A stretch of DNA of 50,647 nt from a virus. Positions 44,153 through 50,647 of the stretch are shown one piece after another. A model generated the notes under the pieces. The model made no database searches, had not been told where the DNA came from, and was given only the letters and a program-made list of their open reading frames with translations. The stretch is taken from positions 1 through 50,647 of IMG/VR virus record IMGVR_UViG_3300050138_000100, one strand, 5' to 3'. The position numbers were made by a program, and so were the translations under genes. The first letter of the stretch is position 1. Every line of letters begins with the position of its first letter.

Positions 44153-45972
44153 TATTCGCTCCCGCTATCAATATTATTGCCTGGCACACCGCCGCCCTGG
44201 CCTGTGTCGGCGGCTGCGTTCGGGTCTGGCGTCGGCACGTCACCTGGTGCTGGCGCTGGCTTCGGTCCTAAAATCTGGCTAATCAAACGGTCTTGGTTCG
44301 TGGCGGCGTTGGCGGACGTATCGGCAGCAGCCTCTTTAGCGGCAGCTTTGACTTCTTCGTCGATGTCTTTTACTCTGCCGTTGGCGATCATCTCAAGCGC
44401 GGTCTTCTTCGTCATAATGCCCGACTGCAAAGCGAACGTAACGACAGCTAGCGTCAGCGTCAGGTCTTCATCGTCGATCGCCGGGAAATTAACGGCAATG
44501 CGGATATTCTCGATATCCATGTTCAGGTACGCCACGTTCGACAGCAGCGTTTGCTTCTCCATGTACACCCGTATCAGCTTCCTGAGCACTTTCGTAGCCT
44601 GCATTTGCTTGCGCTCGATCTTCTTTATCAGGACCGGCATTTGGCTGTCAGTGCTAGCCTTACTGCTGGCAACACCCGTACCGAGCGAAAACTCCGGCGT
44701 CTCACTGCCTTGCACCATCAGGAAGAAATAATACTCGAGCAACAAAACCGCGTCAGCCACCACGCCAGTCGCCTGCAAAAACTTGGCGTCGGCGTTCTGG
44801 CCGTCAATATACAGCACCTTCTGGTTCGACCAATCCAAGCCTGGCATAGTCGTGCCGCTGCCCGGGCTGTTGGCGTAGGCTTCCTGATCGCTGGCGTCCA
44901 TGCTATCGTTGGCGTCAGCCTCGAACGCGTCGGTGTCCGTAACGCCTTTAATGACTGGAATCGGCGTCGAGTTGTAAATTACGTTCTTCGTACCGCCCGA
45001 CAATATGCTGGCGTAATTCTGGAACAGTGCCAGGACGTTCTGATACTCGCTTGTGCCGTAGACGGCTTTCGGGTCGGGCTCGTTTGCAAAGTGCAGCACC
45101 GGCAGCGCCTGCTCGACTATATCGGCCGGATTAAACACCGTGTCATCTTCGTAAGCGTTCTCGTCGGCGTCACCGTTCGGGTCCGTGCCGCTAACGTTGT
45201 CTTCTTCGGTACTCGAGCCTACTGGCTGCCCGGTGCTATCAACGCCGGCCAAGTTCACGGCGCCGTTAACCGTGTACACCTTCTGGTATAGCACTGTGCC
45301 GCCCTGATCGTTGCCTAGCGCGCTCATATTTTCATACTGGATAATCTGTATGCTATCGGTTCGGTAACGTCTCAGGTAGTAGTACACGCGTTCTACGCGG
45401 TTTGTCTTAGCGTTCGGGTCGTAACCCGGAATCAGCACGCGCACGCGGTCGATGACGTCGTAGCCTTTCAGCCGGCCGCTGACCGGGTCCAGTATCACTT
45501 CCACGCCCTCAGCGTCCAGCAGCGTCACGTTGCAGAGCTCGTCCAGGTGCACATAACTGTCGCCGTCGCGGTAGCCGAAGCGCAGGAAATCGTACAGGTC
45601 AGAGCCGTTCTCGTCTACCCAGGCGTTTATATCTTCTTCGGCTGATGTAATATTGGCGTCATTATTCGGGTTATCGAGCTCGATCTTAAAGCCCCGGCCG
45701 GCCACGAAGCCAGCTATGACGTTAACGATCGGCTTGCCAAGCGCGGCCGCCAGCAGGTACTCGGCGCCTTCGCCGTTGACTATGCTGTTGTGATAAATCG
45801 CACGCGTCAGGTTATAATTCGGGCGCTCGTAGTTAGTCTCGGCGATGTGAATCTGCGACCAGACGTTATTGCCTAAACCGTAGCGGGCGAAGCCGAACAA
45901 CATACGTCGTAACGGGCTGTCGTCCACGCTTATCATCTCGGCTATGCGCTGGCGTAACGGTTTTCGTGGCAT
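44152..45972 (-). CDS. Portal protein, 606 aa
   Basis: Follows terminase; typical features: NVIAGFVAGRGFKIELDNPN, FLRFGYRDGDSYVHLDELCN, AEGVEVILDPVSGRLKGYDV, a long wing and stem, and a C-terminal disordered Pro/Ala-rich tail. The portal ring is the DNA entry channel and docks terminase. The length is above most siphovirus portals owing to a 40-residue acidic insert near residue 260 (DPNGDADENAYEDDTVFN). Confidence 0.85.
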   Translation of the reverse strand: MPRKPLRQRIAEMISVDDSPLRRMLFGFARYGLGNNVWSQIHIAETNYERPNYNLTRAIYHNSIVNGEGAEYLLAAALGKPIVNVIAGFVAGRGFKIELDNPNNDANITSAEEDINAWVDENGSDLYDFLRFGYRDGDSYVHLDELCNVTLLDAEGVEVILDPVSGRLKGYDVIDRVRVLIPGYDPNAKTNRVERVYYYLRRYRTDSIQIIQYENMSALGNDQGGTVLYQKVYTVNGAVNLAGVDSTGQPVGSSTEEDNVSGTDPNGDADENAYEDDTVFNPADIVEQALPVLHFANEPDPKAVYGTSEYQNVLALFQNYASILSGGTKNVIYNSTPIPVIKGVTDTDAFEADANDSMDASDQEAYANSPGSGTTMPGLDWSNQKVLYIDGQNADAKFLQATGVVADAVLLLEYYFFLMVQGSETPEFSLGTGVASSKASTDSQMPVLIKKIERKQMQATKVLRKLIRVYMEKQTLLSNVAYLNMDIENIRIAVNFPAIDDEDLTLTLAVVTFALQSGIMTKKTALEMIANGRVKDIDEEVKAAAKEAAADTSANAATNQDRLISQILGPKPAPAPGDVPTPDPNAAADTGQGGGVPGNNIDSGSE

Positions 45973-46022
45973 TTATTCGTCGCTTTCATTGCTTATTATA
46001 GCGCGGTTTGCGTAAAACTGTA

Positions 46023-46589
46023 CTACCATCTCGGCGGCTTCTTCCCGTCGTCAGTAATGCCCTGGTGTAGCACGCATAAATCACCGGCGTTTCGGCACAT
46101 ATTGCAGTCCCAGGGATCGTTGAAAGCAGCTCGCTGGTTATTCATAACGGTCTCAACTTCTTCGGCTTCGTCTATACGCTGTTGCGGAATCGGCTTAACA
46201 GGGTTCTCGATCACCTGGGGCCTATTTTGAGCGTGCCGCCGCTTCTGAGCTTCGCTTATGCTCTTGGCTCGTACCTTTTCCCGGCACTCAGGACAATATT
46301 TACCAACTCCGCTTTTAGCCGTGTATTCATCGCCACACCTAATGCAGACAAGCTTAGCCTGGCCTTTACGCTCATAGTGCTTTTTGGCGGTATAAACTCC
46401 CGTTCGTTCGCCGCCATGTCGGACGCACGGAGCACCGCGCTTTTTGCAATAAACACAACCTTCAATCGGCGCAGCCGGCTTAGTCGCTACCACGCTCTTA
46501 AAGTCACCGACTGCTGACACGGTAGCAACGCGCTCGTCATCAACATCGACAGTTGTCTTCCCATTCTCGACTGTAATTACTACTCTCAT
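46023..46589 (-). CDS. Protein with three zinc clusters, 188 aa
   Basis: Two near-identical knuckles, CVYCKKRGAPCVRHGG (residues 45-60) and CNMCRNAGDLCVLHQG (near 160-175), flank a third, CIRCGDEY and YCPECR. The layout is not one I know. It lies between terminase and portal with an ATGA overlap, so it may act in packaging, or bind nucleic acid in regulating the late genes. TAG stop. Confidence 0.75.
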   Translation of the reverse strand: MRVVITVENGKTTVDVDDERVATVSAVGDFKSVVATKPAAPIEGCVYCKKRGAPCVRHGGERTGVYTAKKHYERKGQAKLVCIRCGDEYTAKSGVGKYCPECREKVRAKSISEAQKRRHAQNRPQVIENPVKPIPQQRIDEAEEVETVMNNQRAAFNDPWDCNMCRNAGDLCVLHQGITDDGKKPPRW

Positions 46590-48103
46590 CTTGGCTGGTT
46601 CCTCATATTCATAGTACCAAAGCGGGCCCGGCCGCGTGTCGGCTTGTTCAGCAGCGAGCGCAGGCCAGTATTCGCGAACCAGAGCGCCATCAAAATGTCG
46701 GCCGTATGCCCGTTCGGAAAGTCGAGCATGGCCTGAATTAGCGTGTCGACTATATCCATCGTCTCCGGGCTCTCCTTATCGTACGGCAAAATCCACTTGC
46801 CGTTCTCGAACTCGACGGCCAAACTGTTCAGCCCGACTTCTTCGTCAAACTTCTCGCCGCCGGTCGTATAGCCCCTGATCGGCAAATCACTGTACTCGGC
46901 CATGTCACGTTGCAGCGCGGCCTGATAACCGTTGTCTTCAACCATGAAAATGCTCGGGTGAAACTTCTGGTTCAGGCCAAACAAAAAATCCTCGGTCTGG
47001 CCCATGCTAAAGCCCTGGTGCTCGCTCAAATGCAGCGGCAGCTTCATGCCGTCGCGCGTCTGCCCAACCACCGCGAACGCTGTCGTGTCGGCGTCTTTGC
47101 GCTTGCTGATAGCAAGGTCAATACCACAGGCTATCACTAACCGACCCAAGTCCCAATTCTCGTATTTCAGCCTGGCGATCAACCGGCGGCCGGCGCCTTT
47201 GCGCTTGGCTTCGTTGGTCCATTCACGCTTCCAAACGGCTGTCTCAGCACTCTGCACCAGATTGCGGTACGACTTATTGAACGACATCGTGCCGTTTTCC
47301 TTCTTCAACGCCATGAGCTTCTGCCAGTCGAAACGGGCCGGCCACAATGCGATCTGCTTCCGTTCGTCGACTACGGCGTCATAGCGCAGCCGGATATCGT
47401 AGGCGTCATTCTCGAACAGCTCGTGGTACAGGTCGTCCAGGTTCCAGGCTGTACCGACAACGATCACCAAGCCGTCGGGCTCCAGCACCGGCATGAGCAC
47501 TTCAAAAAACCATTCGCGCAGCTGGTCGCGCTGGTACTTCGTACGGGTGTTCTCCTTGTTCAAAATATCGTCGCAGATGATTATATCAGCGCGCTTCGAC
47601 AAAATCGTTCCACCGGCTCCTACGGCCGCCACAGTCGGGTCTTTCAGCGTCAGGTCGGTGCGGTTAACGATGACTTCTTCGCGCGTCCACGAATCCGGCA
47701 CTTGCGGCACGAGGTTGCCGAACATCTCGCGGTAGTCGTTATTGCGCTCTAGGTTCATTGTCACCTGTCGCAAAAACGATCGTGCTGCGCTGCCCGACTT
47801 CGAAACAAGCAGGATTCGTATGTTCGGGTTCTTGGCAATGCGCCACAACGGATAAATCACCGACCAAAACGTCGACTTGGCGTGGTTGCGCGGCGCCATT
47901 ATCATAATGCGGTGCACTTCACGTTTGATGGCCCAATCGTAACGCAGCTTGCCATCGCTGTCCTGCCAGGCCCGGCCGTCGGCTATCATGCTCCAATCGA
48001 CGTGATGATCACCTAGTTCGAAGTCGAACTGCTTCCTCATAAAGTAGCCGCTGCTATCGAGCTGTAAGGCCCGTTCTAAATCAGTCTCGCTCGGGTTTGA
48101 CAT
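46586..48103 (-). CDS. terL: Terminase large subunit, 505 aa
   Basis: ATPase: Walker A APRNHAKST (residues 70-78), Walker B IIICDD (174-179). Nuclease domain near residues 330-480 with GIDLAISKRKDADTTAFAVV, FMVEDNGYQAALQRDM and DILMALWFAN, the RNase H-fold acidic residues. Drives DNA packaging through the portal and cuts the concatemer. RBS GGGAAGG. Overlaps the small subunit gene by 23 bases. Confidence 0.95.
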   Translation of the reverse strand: MSNPSETDLERALQLDSSGYFMRKQFDFELGDHHVDWSMIADGRAWQDSDGKLRYDWAIKREVHRIMIMAPRNHAKSTFWSVIYPLWRIAKNPNIRILLVSKSGSAARSFLRQVTMNLERNNDYREMFGNLVPQVPDSWTREEVIVNRTDLTLKDPTVAAVGAGGTILSKRADIIICDDILNKENTRTKYQRDQLREWFFEVLMPVLEPDGLVIVVGTAWNLDDLYHELFENDAYDIRLRYDAVVDERKQIALWPARFDWQKLMALKKENGTMSFNKSYRNLVQSAETAVWKREWTNEAKRKGAGRRLIARLKYENWDLGRLVIACGIDLAISKRKDADTTAFAVVGQTRDGMKLPLHLSEHQGFSMGQTEDFLFGLNQKFHPSIFMVEDNGYQAALQRDMAEYSDLPIRGYTTGGEKFDEEVGLNSLAVEFENGKWILPYDKESPETMDIVDTLIQAMLDFPNGHTADILMALWFANTGLRSLLNKPTRGRARFGTMNMRNQPR

Positions 48104-48731
48104 TTATGCCTTCCCCTTTTTGCTCGCCGACCCGCGTCCTGAACGTCTCGTACGATTCGATCAACGCGGCGCCGTCGGCAACGCTCTTTTGGAAATCTTC
48201 GGGCGTATCGGTTGCAGCGCCAACGCCTGCGTTCTTCGTGCTGGCGTTCCAGGCGTTCGTCCCGTCAGCGTGTACACTGCGGCTCAGGCCCATGCGCACT
48301 TCCATCGCGTTCACTTTGTCGGCGGCAGCCAACATTAACGTGAACAGCCGGGCCTGCGTCGTCAGCGACACGTTCGACTTCACGGCAAACTGGTATCTTT
48401 GCTCTGCTGTGATCGCGTATGCGATGAGTTTTTTGACGCTATCGTATTGTCGTAACAGATTAAAATAATCGGGCGCGTACGGCTCTACTACGACCACTGC
48501 CTGCAAGTGATTCTTGACGTATGAGCCTAAACTACGCTGGCTCGGCACGTCGCCATTCGGAAACTTCATTACCAACGCGCGCCGGCATTGCGCCACGTTC
48601 TTGCCATCACGCCACAGCTTGATGAACGCTTGCTTCATGTCTGGCTGAGCGTCGAGCAACGACTTCACACCAGACGTTTGCAGGCGGTGCGCCTTGCTCA
48701 AGTTCGCTTTCATGCTGACTTTGTTTGACAT
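48081..48731 (-). CDS. Putative terminase small subunit, 216 aa
   Basis: Directly before terL. Helical; residues 35-75 (LWRDGKNVAQCRRALVMKFP and SQRSLGSYVKNHLQ) could form a helix-turn-helix for binding packaging sites. Assignment rests on position and shape. First gene after the late promoter at 48800-48828. Confidence 0.7.
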   Translation of the reverse strand: MSNKVSMKANLSKAHRLQTSGVKSLLDAQPDMKQAFIKLWRDGKNVAQCRRALVMKFPNGDVPSQRSLGSYVKNHLQAVVVVEPYAPDYFNLLRQYDSVKKLIAYAITAEQRYQFAVKSNVSLTTQARLFTLMLAAADKVNAMEVRMGLSRSVHADGTNAWNASTKNAGVGAATDTPEDFQKSVADGAALIESYETFRTRVGEQKGEGINVKPERD

Positions 48732-48799
48732 CTGGCTTGTAAGTCCTTCGTTCGCTCTGCGGCGATTTGCGGGTTCTGCGACCCTTCAACCTAGCCCTA

Positions 48800-48860
48800 A
48801 TTATAGTGTACACGGTGCTGAAATGAAAACCCGTCTGCTGCTGTTCCGGCGCGTGTACAC
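48800..48860 (-). promoter_or_regulatory. Late promoter with two GTGTACAC palindromes
   Basis: Minus strand TTTTCA, 18 bases, TATAAT (48800-48805). GTGTACAC touches the -10 (48806-48813) and recurs at 48853-48860, each preceded by CC or CG. The two boxes are 47 bases apart, about 4.5 helical turns. Probably where a regulator controls the late operon. Confidence 0.7.
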
Positions 48861-48881
48861 GGTCTCTACTTTTTTTGAAGG

Positions 48882-49115
48882 TTAGTTTTGCTGCTGATCG
48901 GGGCTACAGCCCGCTCCTATGTGACACATAACTTCCATTCTGAGATCGTCGTCCAAGCGCCAGGTCGATGACAGTACCACCACGCTGCCTGTTTTATCGA
49001 CGATACGCTGCACCTTTGCCATCAGCTTCGGGTCAATACCGATGTATGGACAGGCCGTCTCCTTCGTAGTTGCGCAATTAGCGACACCGTCTATATCTAA
49101 AAATAAGACTTTCAT
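48882..49115 (-). CDS. Truncated HAD-like phosphatase, 77 aa
   Basis: MKVLFLDIDGVANC carries motif I (DxDGV), VVVLSSTWR motif II. The chain stops at GCSPDQQQN before motifs III and IV, just upstream of the late promoter. Full-length relatives are 150 residues or more, so this is a fragment or reduced version. Confidence 0.65.
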   Translation of the reverse strand: MKVLFLDIDGVANCATTKETACPYIGIDPKLMAKVQRIVDKTGSVVVLSSTWRLDDDLRMEVMCHIGAGCSPDQQQN

Positions 49116-49429
49116 GCTACCGCCTTGTCTGCAACCATATCTGCGCCGTAAAACAATCCGTCAAGCCACCGGCCCAGCTTCTTTTTGTCGCGTGGCAGCT
49201 TGCCTCTCTCGTCAGTACGTTCATAACTCCTCTCGCCAGCAATTTCGGAATAATTGGTTTCCTCGACGAAATACTTGCCGGTAGTCCAGATACTGATACA
49301 GGTGAAGCCACTGTCGCGAATCTTCATGTGGTACGCGCCGTATGCGTAAAAATCTAGCTTGCGGCTTAGGCAGTAGCGTTGTAATAGCTCGCGTAGTTCC
49401 GGCCAGTGCTGCTTTTTGTGGCGGCTCAT
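49112..49429 (-). CDS. Hypothetical protein, 105 aa
   Basis: Basic ends and beta-like centre (KLDFYAYGAYHMKIRDSGFT; SIWTTGKYFVEE). Four-base overlaps at both ends. No family recognised. Confidence 0.7.
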   Translation of the reverse strand: MSRHKKQHWPELRELLQRYCLSRKLDFYAYGAYHMKIRDSGFTCISIWTTGKYFVEETNYSEIAGERSYERTDERGKLPRDKKKLGRWLDGLFYGADMVADKAVA

Positions 49430-49644
49430 AAAAGCGTCGCCTGTCGTCGGTGTGCTTCCATTCGTTCGGACGCTCTGATAATTTTTTTTAAGTTACGACG
49501 CCATTCAGATCGGCGCGTTCCGTATGGCAAACACTTATCAATGCCGCGCCAAGATATTCGTCGTTCGTGCTCAAACACCTTAATATCGTGCTTTTCGATC
49601 TCGTCTTTTAGTTCTGCAGCTGCTCTACCTAGTGCGTTACTCAC
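49426..49644 (-). CDS. Small basic helical protein, 72 aa
   Basis: Helical start (ALGRAAAELKDEIEKHDIKV) and basic end (RNLKKIIRASERMEAHRRQA). Possible nucleic-acid binding. Coupled to neighbours by ATGA overlaps. Confidence 0.65.
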   Translation of the reverse strand: MSNALGRAAAELKDEIEKHDIKVFEHERRISWRGIDKCLPYGTRRSEWRRNLKKIIRASERMEAHRRQATLL

Positions 49645-49829
49645 GACAGCCCCCTCTCTAAAATGTTTGGCTTAGGGCGTTTCCTTGAGTGGCGGATAGC
49701 AGGCTCGTCTCCTGCGGGTCTTCGGTGGCAGTTGCAACCGCCAGTCATGTAAATATCCATCAGCTGTTGCTCCTGTGCAAGCGTCAGCTCAGTAGGGAAT
49801 AGCTTCTTAAGCAATATGACTTCGCTCAT
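49641..49829 (-). CDS. Small protein with Cys/His pair, 62 aa
   Basis: TGGCNCHRRPAGD near the middle and a helical start. Function unknown. ATGA overlaps with neighbours. Confidence 0.6.
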   Translation of the reverse strand: MSEVILLKKLFPTELTLAQEQQLMDIYMTGGCNCHRRPAGDEPAIRHSRKRPKPNILERGLS

Positions 49830-49933
49830 TGCTCCCCCTTCTTGATCTCGTCGATAAGTTTCATAGCGCCCAGGATTTTATAACCGGCCTGGCGGACTAG
49901 TGCTTCAACTCGGGCTACTTGCTTGGCGGTCAT
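49826..49933 (-). CDS. Tiny helical protein, 35 aa
   Basis: MTAKQVARVEALVRQAGYKI followed by a charged helix. GGGGGAG near its end serves as the RBS of the next gene. Small but coupled on both sides. Confidence 0.55.
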   Translation of the reverse strand: MTAKQVARVEALVRQAGYKILGAMKLIDEIKKGEQ

Positions 49934-50136
49934 CGGGCTGCCTCGCTGTAACTAGCATGGCTGATATGCCCGCAATCCTCTGTTCCGCACCAACCTGAGC
50001 CACGCGGCCGGTCGCGGTCCTGCTTTATGCCTTTCGGGGCGGCGGCCTGAGCTTCGGCTGCAATTCGAGCCTTCGATTCGGCTATCAAACGCTTGACGTC
50101 GGTTTTGCTCATCGGGGCAGCCATCTTGACCTTCAT
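49930..50136 (-). CDS. Small basic protein, 68 aa
   Basis: ATG 50136, five bases after GGGAG (a TTG at 50148 is less likely). Basic helix (KTDVKRLIAESKARIAAEAQ) and C-terminus GWCGTEDCGHISH, possibly metal binding. Function unknown. Confidence 0.65.
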   Translation of the reverse strand: MKVKMAAPMSKTDVKRLIAESKARIAAEAQAAAPKGIKQDRDRPRGSGWCGTEDCGHISHASYSEAAR

Positions 50137-50231
50137 GTATTCTCCCAAAACTTTAATTTCTCTAGGTAGTAGTAAAACCGCCTTTTGGGGTGGCCTTTCA
50201 GTAATTGCTTCTTAGCAGTTTTCCAGTCCAT
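50133..50231 (-). CDS. Tiny basic aromatic protein, 32 aa
   Basis: MDWKTAKKQLLKGHPKRRFY and YYLEKLKFWENT. TAATG overlap with the upstream gene and ATGA with the next support translation. Function unknown. Confidence 0.55.
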   Translation of the reverse strand: MDWKTAKKQLLKGHPKRRFYYYLEKLKFWENT

Positions 50232-50494
50232 TATAGCTCCTCTGTACGTTCTCTGCCGTCGGCACTGTTATGAACTATGATCGGCGTCGTAATCGCGTGC
50301 TGGTGGCCGTTTACGCAGGTTGCAGTGGCTGTCATGCTTTCAGTCTTCGGCATGCACCAGCACTCGTCGCCTAAATTGTGCTCCTGGCTATCGTCGAGCG
50401 GCGTGATCTCGATCATGCAGTAATTCGAGTGCTTGGTTCGGTGCACCCTTGTTGACCAACGGCCGGTCTTCGGGACGTGGGCATGTAGGCTCAT
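50231..50494 (-). CDS. Putative metal-binding protein, 87 aa
   Basis: Contains LGDECWCMPKTESM and ATCVNGHQHAI, Cys and His residues able to bind zinc. Start ATG 50494 follows GGGGAG within the repeated junction. Function unknown. Confidence 0.7.
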   Translation of the reverse strand: MSLHAHVPKTGRWSTRVHRTKHSNYCMIEITPLDDSQEHNLGDECWCMPKTESMTATATCVNGHQHAITTPIIVHNSADGRERTEEL

Positions 50495-50538
50495 GTTTGC
50501 TCCCCTAGACTGGCTTGTAAGAATTGGAGAATAGTCAT
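50491..50538 (-). CDS. Mini-gene with junction repeat, 15 aa
   Basis: MTILQFLQASLGEQT; the second half is the junction repeat AGCCAGTCTAGGGGAG, which gives the RBS of the next gene. ATGA overlaps at both ends. It resembles the C-terminal end of the 2197-2532 product (LQASLKEKK), so it may be a remnant of such a gene. Confidence 0.45.
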   Translation of the reverse strand: MTILQFLQASLGEQT

Positions 50539-50647
50539 TTTTTACCTTCTTGATTTATCTCTATAATGTATGTCTTTTTATCAACCTTTATAAATAGCGC
50601 ATTGCCTTGCTGAATGTAGTATAGCGGTTTCACATTTTGAAACGGAT
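50535..50647 (-). CDS. Small membrane protein, C-terminal part (continues from position 1)
   Basis: Second part of the junction-spanning gene: after His at the join, PFQNVKPLYYIQQGNALFIK and VDKKTYIIEINQEGKK to TGA 50535. The frame matches that of 1-85 exactly, with no stop, which is the main evidence that the genome closes on itself. Confidence 0.75.
   Translation of the reverse strand, partial: PFQNVKPLYYIQQGNALFIKVDKKTYIIEINQEGKK

Noticed and set aside
48607-48813. 68-codon minus frame at the start of the terminase small subunit
   Set aside because: Crosses the late promoter leader and overlaps the small-subunit gene in another frame; Arg/Ser-rich shadow.
1-50647. Full recoding of TAG to glutamine
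   Set aside because: Most genes are complete with standard code, I saw no long gene interrupted by internal TAG, and TAG stands directly before terminators or next starts in many genes (for example the capsid).
1-50647. Lysogeny genes (integrase, repressor, attachment site)
   Set aside because: No tyrosine or serine recombinase motifs and no clear helix-turn-helix repressor seen; the ribbon-helix-helix-like product at 247-462 alone is not enough.
1-50647. Direct terminal repeats
   Set aside because: The first and last bases show no shared sequence; closure is supported by the joined gene instead.

Overview
The window is the genome of a tailed dsDNA bacteriophage with a long, probably non-contractile tail (siphovirus type). 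Every convincing gene lies on the minus strand, so transcription runs from high to low coordinates. The ends appear to close on themselves: a small membrane-protein gene that runs off position 1 continues in frame, without a stop, from position 50647 down to 50535. I therefore read the window as a complete, circular or circularly permuted genome of about 50.6 kb. I see no integrase, repressor, DNA polymerase, helicase or primase. That suggests a lytic phage, or one using host replication, that carries its own recombination genes. The host cannot be named from the sequence; it reads standard Shine-Dalgarno sites and sigma70-like promoters.

Layout in transcription order. 50.6-48.9 kb: small unknown genes and a HAD-like fragment. 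48.87-48.79 kb: a candidate late promoter with two GTGTACAC palindromes. 48.7-44.2 kb: putative small terminase, large terminase, a zinc-cluster protein and the portal. 44.2-39.6 kb: an unusual block of fibre-like genes (beta repeats, collagen-like GXY, DAATKNYVD motifs) between portal and MuF. 39.6-35.5 kb: MuF-like protein, Com-like zinc ribbon, protease/scaffold, decoration protein, major capsid protein and a terminator. 35.4-34.2 kb: a glycosyltransferase with its own promoter (a moron). 34.2-32.3 kb: connector and tail-completion genes. 32.3-27.3 kb: tail tube, overlapping tail chaperone pair, tape measure, distal tail protein. 27.3-22.6 kb: fibre and baseplate genes. 22.6-20.9 kb: coiled-coil membrane protein, M23 endolysin, holin-like protein, terminator.

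20.7-4 kb is the early/middle region: many short genes in small operons, each headed by a similar promoter (TTGACA-16/17-TATGAT type) and a shared ribosome-binding site, GGAGACAACG. Recognisable products are a SAM methyltransferase, a NinG-like protein, a Bet/RecT annealing protein with a PD-(D/E)XK exonuclease, a DUF488 protein, and a ParB-like / HNH / DNA-methyltransferase-like cluster. One tRNA gene has anticodon CTA (amber) and glutamine-tRNA features. About 17 genes end in TAG, and these are concentrated in the head genes. From 3.9 kb to the circular junction lies an AT-rich module of small unknown genes with repeated gene-junction sequences.

The most unusual points are: the amber-reading tRNA whose CCA end abuts the next gene's RBS, together with clustered TAG stops; a hairpin whose loop is complementary to the shared RBS (a possible trans-acting regulator); a lone plus-strand promoter-terminator unit; and a 60-bp perfect repeat linking two fibre genes 14 kb apart.
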